Of a DNA stretch of 64,000 nt, positions 37,301-47,960 are shown in pieces (position 1 is the first letter of the stretch; each line of letters begins with the position of its first letter). A program made the position numbers and the translations under genes. Source of the stretch: Talpa occidentalis. Taxonomy: Eukaryota > Chordata > Mammalia > Eulipotyphla > Talpidae. Under the pieces are notes generated by a model. The model was not told where the DNA came from. It saw only the letters and a list, made by a program, of their open reading frames with translations, and ran no database searches. The stretch spans positions 48,417,876-48,481,875 of the forward strand of contig NW_023601433.1 in the NCBI RefSeq assembly GCF_014898055.3, read 5' to 3'.

Positions 37301-39397
37301 TGTCTACCTGGCTATGTCTACCTGGATGTGGATTCTAAAGCCAATAGGGTAAAATGAGGATATATCTTCTGATCTAAGGAATAGGATTTTGACCTATGGC
37401 TTCAAGGAGAAATGAGGAGGCTTCATGTGAGGAAAGAGTGACTTATATTGACAAAAGCCAGATGTTTTATAATTAGATGTTTGCCCTGCCACATAAATAG
37501 TTTTATTTGATAGAAAGGCTATTTCTGATGAAAATCCTAATTCTGGATAATACTCCCAATTTTTGTTCTCCTATATAGGGAGTGGTAAAATTTCCCACAT
37601 GCCTGCTGGGCCTCAATTGACCTCAGCCTGAAATAATCTACATGCTAAATTAAGACATCTTGGGAGGCCTCTCTGGATATTTTGTTGAGGCCTATCCTGC
37701 ACTCTGAACTTAAGTGAAATTCAAATATCTACCTGAAGTCTAGTTTTTGTTGCCCACACTACCTTTCTATGTACATTGGGGCCTTTCAACCACTGCCCCC
37801 TACCAAAAATTTACTTTCCTCACAGAGAGTTGGCCACACCTCAGAAAAAGCTGCCTTTGACAAGTAAGAACTCAGCAGTCTCTTTATGTTGAATGGGATG
37901 TGTGCCTTGACCTGGTTTTCAGCAAACATAAAATTCCCTCCGTGTGAACAAATGTGCACTCCCCAGCCTATGCTGGAGTAGCAATACTCCTGACAGATGC
38001 TGTTCTCTCCCTGAAATGGTCTTGTTGACCCTCCTTTAAGCACCATGGTTTGGGACTCGACTCCTTCTGGCAGCTACACATTATTCTTTGTCACACAAAA
38101 ATGATCCCACACAGATTGTTTCCCAGAGAGATTTGCTGAAGTAGGACAGAAATCTAAAGGCCATCACAGGCTAGAATAAATTATGATATTAAATTGTCTC
38201 CAGAGAGGGATCAGTCTAACAGCTGACTTTGTAAAGCATTTGACTACCATCAATTGTGCAGGCCACTTAAACTAAATAAAATAAAAATACCAGCCTGACT
38301 TTTACATGCCCTTTCTCTCGGAGAAAGAGCAAACCTTGGGAAACTGTGATCCTTTTCCATGAACCTATCAGGGAGAATAGAGAGAAATTGTGAAACCTCT
38401 AAGGGACCCAGCAATGTTCTAGTTACACAAACTTACAGGAGGCATATGGCCAGGCTGTGTGAGAGGCTGCAAGATAACAGGTACCCAGGGCTTAGCACTG
38501 AGGCACAGTAAATTTACACAGGCTGTCCCCAAATCTGGATTGAAGTAAAACCCAAGAAAGCAGAGGATTTCAGATCTGTTTGGGGCAAGTCTAGTGCCAG
38601 TGTCCTGAGATGGCAGTCTCCACCCCCTGGAGACCTTGCTAGCACACTGCTGCGGCACCACACCAAGGCAGAGCAAGCGGCCCTGACAGACCTTTGTGGG
38701 AAACCGGCTCGTGACTGGCATTCATTACATTTGCAGTTATAGGCATCATCTTTCTTAGAATAAAATGACTCACTTTTGAAACTAGAGGCAGGAGCTCTGG
38801 AAAAACTGATTTTTAGTGACAGCATTCATAACTCAGTTTTGATTTTGACCACTAAAACACAATTTTACCAATAATCAAAAAGCATTACAGTTTTTAATTA
38901 ATGTCAGGAATAAGATCTTCCATGGAGAAATGGGAGGAAGCTACTTAACCTACTGCCTTAGCTGGGAATATAATGTAGAACTTTCAGAAAGCCAGACCCT
39001 ACATTGAACTCAAAAAGCACTCCTTCTGGAGGGGTTCCTGGGAAAGTAAAATCGTGAGAGTTCCCATGAAATGTCATAATATTCTGCAAGTTAATAATTT
39101 CCCACATTTTCAGATAGTGGCATGTATTCTTTAACAAATGTCATCCCTATAACTGTGCATTTGGATGCTCTAACCTCTCAGAAAATTGAATCGATGGTTT
39201 GGGCAACATTCTATATTAGATCTGATCCTTTCTGATTCCCATTACTTGAAAAAAGAACATCAGTTGTTATTGCTACCTCACTCTTGATAGACTATGCTGA
39301 AATTGTAAAGAATTTTACAAACATCTGTGAAAATATATGTTTGAATTTACTTTAAGTAAAAGGCTGTTATTGGGGAGTCCTTTCTTTTTCCATATAG

Positions 39398-39542
39398 ATC
39401 TTTCAAGGAAACACTAACCCCACAGATATTGTATTTGGAGTTTTCAACAAACCAATGATAACTCGTTTTGTCCGAATCAAACCTGTGACTTGGGAAACTG
39501 GTATATCTATGAGATTTGAAGTATATGGCTGCAAGATAACAG
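39398..39542 (+). CDS. NRP1: NRP1 exon 8: end of discoidin b1
   Basis: A 145-bp exon encoding residues 380-427 and the first base of Asp428. Cys424, which closes the b1 disulphide with Cys275, lies in EVYGCKIT. The ITRFVRIKP and WETGISMRFEV motifs are the conserved final strands of the discoidin fold. Residues 390-399 (IVFGVFNKPM) differ from human at several positions, a locally variable loop. The acceptor is CATATAG and the donor is GTAAGC at 39543. The frame joins exon 9 through G|AT (Asp428). Confidence 0.97.
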
Positions 39543-39634
39543 GTAAGCACTAACTTAAAGGTAATCTAGTTTTGATTGATATAAACTTTTAATTACAGGA
39601 AGTGTCATTTTTTATAAACAGCTGCTTTCATTTT

Positions 39635-39800
39635 GTAGTTGAGAGCATATGCTTTGGATTTAGACAAACTTGAGTTAAATTCTGCATGTACTACTCACTG
39701 TTTTATCTCTTTAGGTAGTATATTATTTTCAATGCCTTAGTTCTCTTATCTGAAAACAGTCATAATAGTATACATCATGCAGGGTTGTTGTGATGATGGG
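39635..39800 (+). repeat. MIR SINE fragment
   Basis: GAGAGCATATGCTTTGGATT, then GTTCTCTTATCTGAAAACAG, TCATAATAGTATACATCATG and CAGGGTTGTTGTGATGATGG follow the forward MIR consensus in order. Confidence 0.75.
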
Positions 39801-41654
39801 TCAGCAGGTGGATAACCCAGCTACAGTACAGTGTGGCATGTAGGAGATACTGGTTCAATGCTGCCTTTCCACTAGTCTATAAGCTCCCTGAGGCCAGCAC
39901 CTGGCCTTTCATCCCTGTCTCCTGGATGGTATGGCACACTGACTAGTACTGAGTAGATTTACACCAAACTGTTGTGTGAAATGTTCATCTCCTTTATCTT
40001 AACTTTAAAGTCTAGAACAGACCTCATAAGCAACTGTTAAGGAGGAATTTAACTTGTTAGAATTTTTCCTTTTACTCACTAATTATCCTTACAACATCAT
40101 CTTATTTTGTTTCAATATGTAGTTATTTCTTGCTGAATGAATATACTAATATTCCAATATACTAATATTAGAAACCAATTCTTCATTGTTTCTAGTTTTT
40201 TAGCTTGTTTCTTCTAACATTAATATTAAAAGTCTGTTAAATTTGATATAAACTGATAGATTGTAGCCATTCCAGAGATTAATAGAATCAGGTATTAAAG
40301 GATTAAGTGGCTAAAAATGTAGGTCAGGTCAGGGCAGAACTCAAAGTAACACAATGATCCTGACTATTATCCTCACAGCATGTTTATGCAATCAGTTTAT
40401 GCTATTATTTGTCCATTGGGCTTCCAATGTGACCACTCTTTATTCTAAATTAAATACCAGTCATTTTAGAATTCTTTTCCATTTAAGTAAATACATTGCA
40501 AATCTTCACTTTTTAACAAAAAGGAAGTATGATGTAAATTTCAAAGTAAGCTTCAAAGTTCAAAATCAAAGTCAGTAACTGATTAATCAATAAGTAATTA
40601 AAACTGAACAAATGTTTAGAAATCTGTGAACTGTCTTTTAATATAATATTAATATTACTAGTGTATTATTTTTCTCATTCCTTGAATATCAATGATATTC
40701 CATGAATATCATTTAATTTCTCATTTAATATCTCATTCCATGAATATCAACACTATTGTTTTTTTCCTCTTTAGTATAGTTATTTTTAGAGAAGGAAAAG
40801 ATTGACTTTTGCAAGTAAAAAAAATCATCTGGACAAATTTCCATGAAATTACAAGCAATTTAGAAAAGAACTAAGTAAGGAGGGAAAAAAAAACTATGTT
40901 TGTTTATAGTAGAATCATTTGGGAAAGTAAAAACTGACATCTGTTTTCTTACCTAAATTTTATTTATTTCTGTCCCAGAGGCAGACTTGTTTATTGTTTT
41001 AGGATCTATGACTTAGAAAGTTCAAGGTCTTGGAGGCAGGAATTGGGTGAAAAGAGGTTTGGAGGAAGAATACACATTGAAAAGTTAGATATAACCTTGG
41101 CTTTGCCTTTAATCAGAAGTTAAATGGGAGAAAGTTCTAGGTCACTTTCAGAGGATTACAAGTTTCAGGACGACCCATAAATTTGTAGAAACAAGGCCAC
41201 TTAAGGTCAGGGTGGAAATTTCTGACCCATTCCACCAACTGAGTCTCATGTCACTGTAGCAAATAAATGAGGTAAACTTAATAAAAACTCGAAATTTATT
41301 AGTCTGAAATCTGAATTTCCAGGTTTTCCTTTTAGTTAAATAAAATACTATTTATACCTGAACTGCTCTTTTTAATTTTCACAAGCATTTCCCTGAGAGT
41401 TAATTCTAAGAATATGAGTCTTCACATGCAAAGGAAGGCAAATAATTTATAATATTAAAAAAAAAGCAGTTTAATGACCTAACTAGTCATTAAAACATAG
41501 ATGTATAAAATAACATATCTTAATACTCCAATATATTTTAGAGGCCCTCTCTCTCTTGTGAGATTCCCAATAGTTTATCTAGGCAGATCTTTGGAGAAAC
41601 CAGCAGGTTGCAATGGTAGTAACATAAACAGATAGTATGTAGACATATTCAGAC

Positions 41655-41805
41655 TTGACTCTGGACTGTTCACTCAGTGGATGTGTAACCGTGGGCAGGA
41701 TCTTCATTTCCTAGTCAATTAACCTTAATTCCACTGTAATGAAGATTAAATGAAAGAATATTTGTCACACACCTGGCGTAGAGTAAGTGCTCACTAAATG
41801 TTACC
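41655..41805 (+). repeat. MIR SINE fragment
   Basis: TGTGTAACCGTGGGCAGGAT, GATTAAATGAAAGAATATTT and CCTGGCGTAGAGTAAGTGCT match the MIR core and 3' end in order. Confidence 0.7.
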
Positions 41806-41949
41806 CCGTAAGTGAAACAGTACTTTGTACTCACAAAACAAACCTAGAATAATCCTCAGGAAGCAGAGCTTCTAGAAAGAAGCTGACATGTTCTTGCCAG
41901 AATATGCAGACTCCTGAAAGTGGAGGCCATGTTTGCCTTTTTTTTTTTT

Positions 41950-42035
41950 TTACTGTATCCTGTATGCCTGCAATACAACATGCATGACTTATTTTTTAAT
42001 GAATGAACAAATAAATGAGTGAATTGAAGCTCTGT
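41950..42035 (+). repeat. L2-like LINE 3' end
   Basis: CTGTATCCTGTATGCCTGCA followed shortly by AATGAATGAACAAATAAATG resembles the L2 3' terminus with its ATGA-type tail. Confidence 0.45.
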
Positions 42036-43331
42036 CCATGCCTGCTGATAAACAAGTGACTGCATTTCAAAATTTCACTCTTTGAGTAGATAGTCCTAAC
42101 TCAATTTGGATAAAAAAAAATACTGCTGAATTAAGACTTACCATGTGAATTTATCACTTGACTTCCAAAGTTTTTTGAGTCCACAAGTTTTAACCTAATT
42201 TTTGTATTCAGAAATTATTTTTTAGAAATATAATAATCCTGGCAAATATTGAATATACAATGGTGTGTCACCACATAGAGACATAAAGAAAACAGGATGG
42301 AGCAACCATTCTGTTTTATAGGTGATTGATTAAGAAGTGTTTTCATTATTTTGACAAAGTGGTGTTTATCATTTTGTCAATGATGGAAACTAGTGTGAAT
42401 AACCTTTGAGTGTTACTGTTTGATTATAGAACACACTAGGTGCTTTGTTAACTTTTGATTCTTAACCAGAAATTTATTAACCAGTGCTTCTGAATATATC
42501 AGTGTGTTCCTATATTAATCAATGTTCTAAATGACATCAGGCATCACAGCATCCAGAGGTAGTTTCTCAGTCATCAAGGGAAGATTAAATTATGTTCATT
42601 CAAATTTGCCCATCAAATGCAGTTATTACCTCTCAGTCCTTAAAAAAAAATGTTAACTGAGTATTTATATACCAGTGTATTTCAGTTTTCCCTTTAAAGA
42701 TGAGTACAGAGATGATACTGTAAAATAGTATCGATAAAAATAATCACCTTAATCCCCCACATAGAACTTACCTCTCCAAGTCATCTAGGATTGATTTTAA
42801 GATTTGCAAACAGGGTTGCCAGGTAAAATATGCAATGTCCAGGTAAATTTAATACAAAGAAATAATGAATAAAATTTTAGTGCTAAGTATATTTGGGATA
42901 TTTGGGGTGCAATATTTGGGATATACATACACTAAAAATAGTATTCATTATTTATCTGAAATTCCAATTTAGTTTGGCATTCTGTTTTTGTTTTAGGATT
43001 TGACATGTAGCCAGGCTAAAACACATCTGAGTCAACATACCACAGAACAAAGATAGATCGTAATATCTCTTTCCAAACTATGAGTTGTTAATTTAGCTTT
43101 TCTTCTAACCCTTACTAAAAGTGATTTTCACATAATTTTCAAAGGCAAATCAAGGTATCATTGTTCTTTTTGGATTCAGCATACTTATAAGAAATGACAC
43201 TTGATTATGGATATGTCAGCTGAATGGAGGCTGGACACCATAGTTTTGTGGATATATAGTCAGCTTTGCATTAAAGAAATGGCATTAACCTGGTGAAGGT
43301 TCTGATCTCTTTATTCAAGTTACTTGTGTGT

Positions 43332-43607
43332 GAGCCTCCCCAGTGGCGCAGCGGTGAGTGCTGGGCTGCGAAGCTACCCGCAGCCTCTGCAGCACCAGTT
43401 CGATCCCCAGCCACCAGCGAGGGTCCCCCAGGTGCACAGACCTCTCCTGCATTGCCCACTGCTCCCCTCAACAGTGTATTTCATCAGTCTGCCTGTTCTG
43501 TTCCCTGCTCTAGATCTGGTGAATCCTCTCACCCTCCTGCGCTTCTGACTGTACCCAGTGCTTGTATAAATAAATAAATATATATATAAATCTTAAAAAA
43601 AAAAAAA
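43332..43607 (+). mobile_element. tRNA-derived SINE (Rhin-1-like), copy 4
   Basis: Well preserved: GAGCCTCCCCAGTGGCGCAG, GGGCTGCGAAGCTACCCGCA, B box AGTTCGATCCCC, and tail TATAAATAAATAAATATATA with TCTTAAAA. Target duplication GTTACTTGTGTGT (43319-43331) and GTTAATTGTGTGT (43608-43620). Confidence 0.93.
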
Positions 43608-43904
43608 GTTAATTGTGTGTCTCCCAATGGTAACAGCTGGTCCTCATTACCAGTTAAATATTTTCTTTTAAAAAGCTCATTTTGAATCTGATAGGTGTGA
43701 CTACAGTGACCAAAAATTGTGACTTCTATTTTTAACACTATAATTTCATAGTCCCTTAGTAAAGTGGATTTTGTAAATCTTTTCCTAGTCACCATAATGT
43801 TTATTCTTGGTTTCTAGATCCCAGTCTAGGGTAAATACTTTGACTGAATTACAGGAAAAGGTGTTTGGGAAAAATGACAGTTTGCCATGGATGGTGTTAA
43901 CAAG

Positions 43905-44025
43905 TTGATTCATACTACAAATATTTGTTGGGCAAATACTATGTATAAAGGGTCACAAGGAGTCATAGATATTTTAAAATATGGTTCATGTCCTCAAAGA
44001 ACTGAAGTTTTGGGAGGCAAATAGC
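43905..44025 (-). repeat. L2 LINE 3'-end fragment
   Basis: CAAATATTTGTTGGGCAAAT, GGGTCACAAGGAGTCATAGA and TGTCCTCAAAGAACTGAAGT resemble a reverse L2 3' end, diverged. Confidence 0.45.
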
Positions 44026-44581
44026 ATCAATTCAAAGGAGTGAATTATTATATGAGAGAAGTACCTGAAGGCCAATAAAGAGATCCAGAAAAGGAAAACC
44101 ATGTCCAACTGAAGGAATCAGGAAAGATGAATAAATGATGAAATGATACAACATTAGGAAATGGATTAAGACTTTAAATAGTCCAGATAACAGGAAGAGA
44201 AAGCCTCTCTCCCTTCTCACTCTCCCCTGCCACCCAAGATGAAAAAGTTCTTCATTTCAGTTGTCACTAGTGAAAGGGTTAAATAAAGGGCTGGCATGTG
44301 TCTTTGAAAGTACATGCCTAATTTCTAGGTGAGCAGACACTAAATGTTTGACAAAGACATTGGCATGATCTGAACTATACAACTCATGTGGAAAGTGTCT
44401 GAATAATTAATTCTTAAGCATCAGTTTATAAGACAGTAGTTAAATTACATTTGTAAGTCTCTCACTTAGAATGGCTGTATTTTTAGGCTACATTTGATGA
44501 TATTATATAGAATTGAGTTGTTTTCCATAAAAGTAGGTTCCTGTGCATTCTTGCTCATGTCCTTGATTGAGATATACTCTT

Positions 44582-44847
44582 TTTTTTTTTAAAGATTTAT
44601 TTACTTATGCATATAAGAACTGGGGTACAGGCCAGAGGTGTGGGGGATGAGAGGATTCACCAGACAGAGTGGCGAACAGAACAGGCAGACTGACTGAAAT
44701 ACACTGCTGAGGGGAGCAGCCAGCAAGTCAGGAGAGGTCTGCTTTGCCATGTGGGTAGCTCTATGGCCCAGGTTTGAACTCATGCTGCAGTGGCTGTGGA
44801 CAGCTTCATAGTGCTTCATCTTTATCCTTTGAGCCACAAAGGAGGCC
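44582..44847 (-). mobile_element. tRNA-derived SINE (Rhin-1-like), copy 5
   Basis: Reverse orientation: poly(T) and AAAGATTTATTTACTTATGC at the left, body blocks CAGGAGAGGTCTGCT and ACACTGCTGAGGGGAGCAG, and head GGAGGCC at the right. Target duplications GAGATATACTCTT (about 44569-44581) and AAGATGTACTCTT (from about 44848) match with two differences. The B box is eroded. Confidence 0.9.
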
Positions 44848-44897
44848 AAGATGTACTCTTTGAAAGGAGAATAATTGAGGTGTTGAACGTTTTGTTA

Positions 44898-44948
44898 ATA
44901 AGGCACCCATGAATTAAATTGACTGATAAGGCACCCATGAATTAAATT
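44898..44948. repeat. 28-bp-period tandem duplication
   Basis: ATAAGGCACCCATGAATTAA plus ATT occurs at 44898-44920 and again, identical, at 44926-44948, separated by GACTG. Confidence 0.92.
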
Positions 44949-45626
44949 ACTGATTGGTGATGTCACCAACTAAAATACAGAGTTCAGTAAAGGATTCAGG
45001 GTCAAGGAGTAGGGATTTTTTTCAGTCATGCAAGGGTACCTTTGAAAAGACAGTGGGATATTCATGTGAATAGTACCTAAGGCAGTTAAAAATGGGAGGC
45101 CACCTATGGGGCAGGATGGATACTCCATCTCCACATTCCACATCCAAATGTCACCCCTGCTGGTAGGACCCTTTTACTCTTTAAGCTAAGGCAAGTGCCT
45201 TCTTTCTCTTCACCTCCTTGTCACCTTCTTTTTAACTTTGTTTTGGCAAATTTCTTGCTGTTGAAATTATTTCTTTACATGTATCTAGCTGTCATAAACC
45301 AAATCTCTTTTATGCAGAACGTATACTTTAATTAGGGATAATTTCTGGTTGCCAAAGACTCTGAAACAGCAGTAGTTTGACATCACACTTGGAAGAACTC
45401 AAAAAGTTGGAAATGTATGTATTTACCAAAGAGTTTCTTTATTGGCAGTTTAGGAGAGGCATTCTGAAAGAGTGGGAGAAAAGTTTGAGGGAAAGAAGGT
45501 TCTAGTTTAATGTCAAATGATCACTATTTTAAAATATATCTGAGTGGGTACAGGAGATACTTTTATTTAATATGTTATGTTGAAAATCATTTTATACTTT
45601 CTGATGTATTTCATTCTACCTTCCAG

Positions 45627-45958
45627 ATTATCCTTGCTCTGGAATGTTGGGGATGGTATCTGGACTTATTTCTGATGCCCAAATAACAGCGTCAAACCAA
45701 GGAGAGAGAAACTGGATGCCTGAAAATATTCGCCTGGTGACCAGTCGGTCTGGCTGGGCCCTGCCCCCTGCGCCTCACCCATATGTAAATGAGTGGCTCC
45801 AGGTGGACCTGGGGGAGGAGAAGATTGTGAGGGGAATCATCATTCAGGGCGGGAAGCACAGGGAGAACAAGGTTTTCATGCGGAAGTTCAAGATCGGGCA
45901 TAGCAACAACGGCTCAGACTGGAAAATGATCATGGATGACAGCAAGCGCAAGGCTAAG
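45627..45958 (+). CDS. NRP1: NRP1 exon 9: first two thirds of discoidin b2
   Basis: A 332-bp exon, the longest in the window, encoding residues 429-538. Cys431 opens b2 (YPCSGMLGM). Recognisable fold motifs are SDAQITASNQ, NWMPENIRL, SGWALPPAP, EWLQVDLG and NNGSDWKMI. Asn522 in the last is a conserved N-glycosylation sequon. The basic cluster Arg513-Lys514-Phe-Lys516, implicated in heparin binding, is intact. b2 supports ligand binding by b1 and cell adhesion. The acceptor is CTTCCAG ending at 45626 and the donor is GTGAGG at 45959. The open frame runs on about 55 bp past the donor; I regard that as intron. Confidence 0.98.
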
Positions 45959-46351
45959 GTGAGGTCCGGGACAGCCCACCCTGGGAGGGAGTCCTTCCTC
46001 ACATTCTTGACTTAATTCATGATCTCCAGGATTTTCCTGCAGAAACAGGACTTTCTTGCTTTAAGCTTTCATCAGTAGGGGTGTGTGATGGCGCCAGAAA
46101 GAGCTCCCATTCTGGGAAAGACAGGTATGAGGTGCTAAGAGTAAGGTCTGAGACAAGCAAGGAGAGCTGTATTCCTGGCCACCTTGCCATACATTAGGCA
46201 AAGTCACAGCTGAAGAGCAAGAGAGCTGAAGAGCAAGAGTAAGGGCAGGGGCAGTGGCTCCCAACCTCTAGGAACTCAAAATCTCTGCAGGTTCTACTCT
46301 ATCATTTAGCCACCCTTCTACCTTTTCTAGATAACTCATTTCTAATTTTGT

Positions 46352-46619
46352 ATTTATTTATTTACTTATTTATGCATGTAAGAACTGGGGTACAGGCCAG
46401 AGGTGTGGGGCACGGTGAAAGGAGTCACCAGAGACAGAGTGGGGAACAGAGCAGGCGGACTGACTGAAATATACTGCTGAGGGGAGTAACAGGCGGGACA
46501 GGAGAGGTCTGCTGCACCATGTGGGTAGCTCCCTGGCCAGTGATTGAACTTTTGCTGCAGTGGCTGCAGATTGCTTCATAATGCTTCGTCTTAACCCCTT
46601 GCACCACCAGGGAGGCCCC
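46352..46619 (-). mobile_element. tRNA-derived SINE (Rhin-1-like), copy 6, at an LTR edge
   Basis: Reverse copy with tail ATTTATTTATTTACTTATTT at the left and head GGAGGCC at the right. Target duplications CATTTCTAATTTTGT (46337-46351) and CATTTCTAATTTCGT (46620-46634) differ at one base. The right copy overlaps the first bases of the LTR at 46632, showing that the SINE inserted after the LTR. Confidence 0.92.
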
Positions 46620-46631
46620 CATTTCTAATTT

Positions 46632-47239
46632 CGTTACAGGGCAGGGAGAGGGGCACCTCAGAATCCCCAAACCTGCCTCCTCTAAGTAGGTCCTGCCATC
46701 TGCTGCATCAAGACAAAACATACTCTGGTGTATAAGACTGTCAGTGGAAAGGAATTTTAATACAATTAGTGTGCAATAAAAGACAAAGAATACAGTTTTC
46801 AAATCAAGCATCTGAAGTTGCCCATCCCCTCGTGGTAAATGCCCAACCAAAGAAGGTTGGCCTGAAGCAGGACCACTGAGGCCTGAAAGCCTACCATAAA
46901 TGTAAGGCATCTCCTGGTGGGGACCCATAAAAAGGGTCAGAAACAGCAAGACAAGTCTGAAAGGAAAAGAGCAAAATCAAAATAAAGATAAAAGCTTCCA
47001 TTGTTAACCTCCCCACGGGTCTCTCACCCACATCTGTGTCAACCAGTCCAGGACCAAGAAGCAAGTGCAGTTTCTTCACATGTCTCTCTGCTCCATGTTC
47101 CTCCTCCAGGTCTCCTTCTTCTCCCCATCTTTCTTCCCTTCTTCCTCCAGCTGCTTCTCCTTCCTGCTCAGCTCCATCCTCCCTTGGGTGGGGCAGGGAA
47201 CCTGAAAACTCCCCTTTTCCTGGGGACCACCCTGTTACA
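46632..47239 (-). mobile_element. Solo LTR of an endogenous retrovirus, family A copy 2
   Basis: A 608-bp relative of 30943-31530 (shared CAGGGAGAGGGGCA near the left end, CCCACGGGTCTC and GTGGGGCAGGGAACCT inside, and TTTCCTGGGGACCACCCTGT at the right end). Flanked by a perfect 4-bp duplication ATTT at 46628-46631 and 47240-47243, consistent with a class I ERV. The expected terminal TG is now CG, but the original TG survives in the neighbouring SINE's left target copy. No viral internal genes flank it. Confidence 0.82.
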
Positions 47240-47244
47240 ATTTA

Positions 47245-47715
47245 AGTATATTTTTTGTAAATTCTTAATTGTAGTGAAATGCACATGAAATTTACCATCT
47301 TAATTTCTTTAGGTATAGTTAGGTAGTGTTAAGTGTAGTGTAAAATTATCGTGCAGCCAATCTCCAGGACTTCATCCTCCTGCAAAACTGAAACTCTATG
47401 TCCATTAAACAATAACCTCCATCTCCTTCTCCCCCAGCCCATAGCAACCACCATTCTACTTTCTGCCTCTCTGAATTTGACTCCTTTAAGAGTCACGTGT
47501 GAATGGTGTCATGTGGTATTTGATCTTTTGTGACTGGCTTATTTTATTTAGCACAGAGTTTTCAAGTTTCATCCCTATTGTTGCACATGTCAGTATCTCA
47601 TTCCTTTTCAAAGCTGAATAATATTCCAATGTGTATAAACACCACATTTGCTTATGTACTCATCCATCGATGCTTGGGTTGCTTCTACCTGTTGGCTATC
47701 AATAATGATTAAGTA
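47245..47715 (-). repeat. L1M-type LINE-1 3' region
   Basis: Blocks such as AAACTGAAACTCTATGTCCA, GCAACCACCATTCTACTTTC, GAATTTGACTCCTTTAAGAG, TTTTGTGACTGGCTTATTTT and GCTGAATAATATTCCAATGT are the well-known sequence of old mammalian L1 3' ends, here in the orientation that I take to be reverse. Confidence 0.7.
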
Positions 47716-47920
47716 TATTTTTTACTCATTGGAACCTTTTAAAATGCATTTGGTTCTTGATGATCTTATGAAAAGAAAAGGGAATCTCAATATAAAAATA
47801 TTCTCCAAAACACATGGTATAATTTTGTTTAACCAAACATATTTTGAGTGATTATGTTTTAAGTAGGTTGAGGGTTAAAATTATTTTCATCTCCTGAGCA
47901 AACAATAGCAATGAGGAGAG

Positions 47921-47960
47921 TGTACTGGATGACCGAGGAGTGTACTGGATGACCGAGAAG
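47921..47960. repeat. 20-bp tandem duplication
   Basis: TGTACTGGATGACCGAGGAG at 47921-47940 is followed directly by the same unit with one change (GAGAAG) at 47941-47960. Confidence 0.92.

Larger units (their letters stand above)
35516..39397 (+). other. NRP1: Intron 7
   Basis: A 3.9-kb intron. Its clearest feature is a direct repeat of about 150 bp at 36311-36460 and 37159-37300. Sequence from about 37000 to 38800 has the look of an old unclassified interspersed repeat, possibly a retroviral LTR remnant, but I could not define ends. No gene was found. The acceptor is CATATAG ending at 39397. Confidence 0.88.
39543..45626 (+). other. NRP1: Intron 8
   Basis: A 6.1-kb intron between b1 and b2. 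It holds MIR fragments (39635-39800, 41655-41805), L2-like pieces, one forward SINE (43332-43607), one reverse SINE (44582-44847) and a 28-bp-period tandem duplication at 44898-44948. The rest is AT-rich and unassigned, with no gene. The acceptor is CTTCCAG ending at 45626. Confidence 0.9.

Noticed and set aside
46425..46949. 174-codon minus-strand open frame
   Set aside because: It spans a SINE, the SINE-LTR junction and part of a solo LTR, so it is an accident of adjoining mobile elements.
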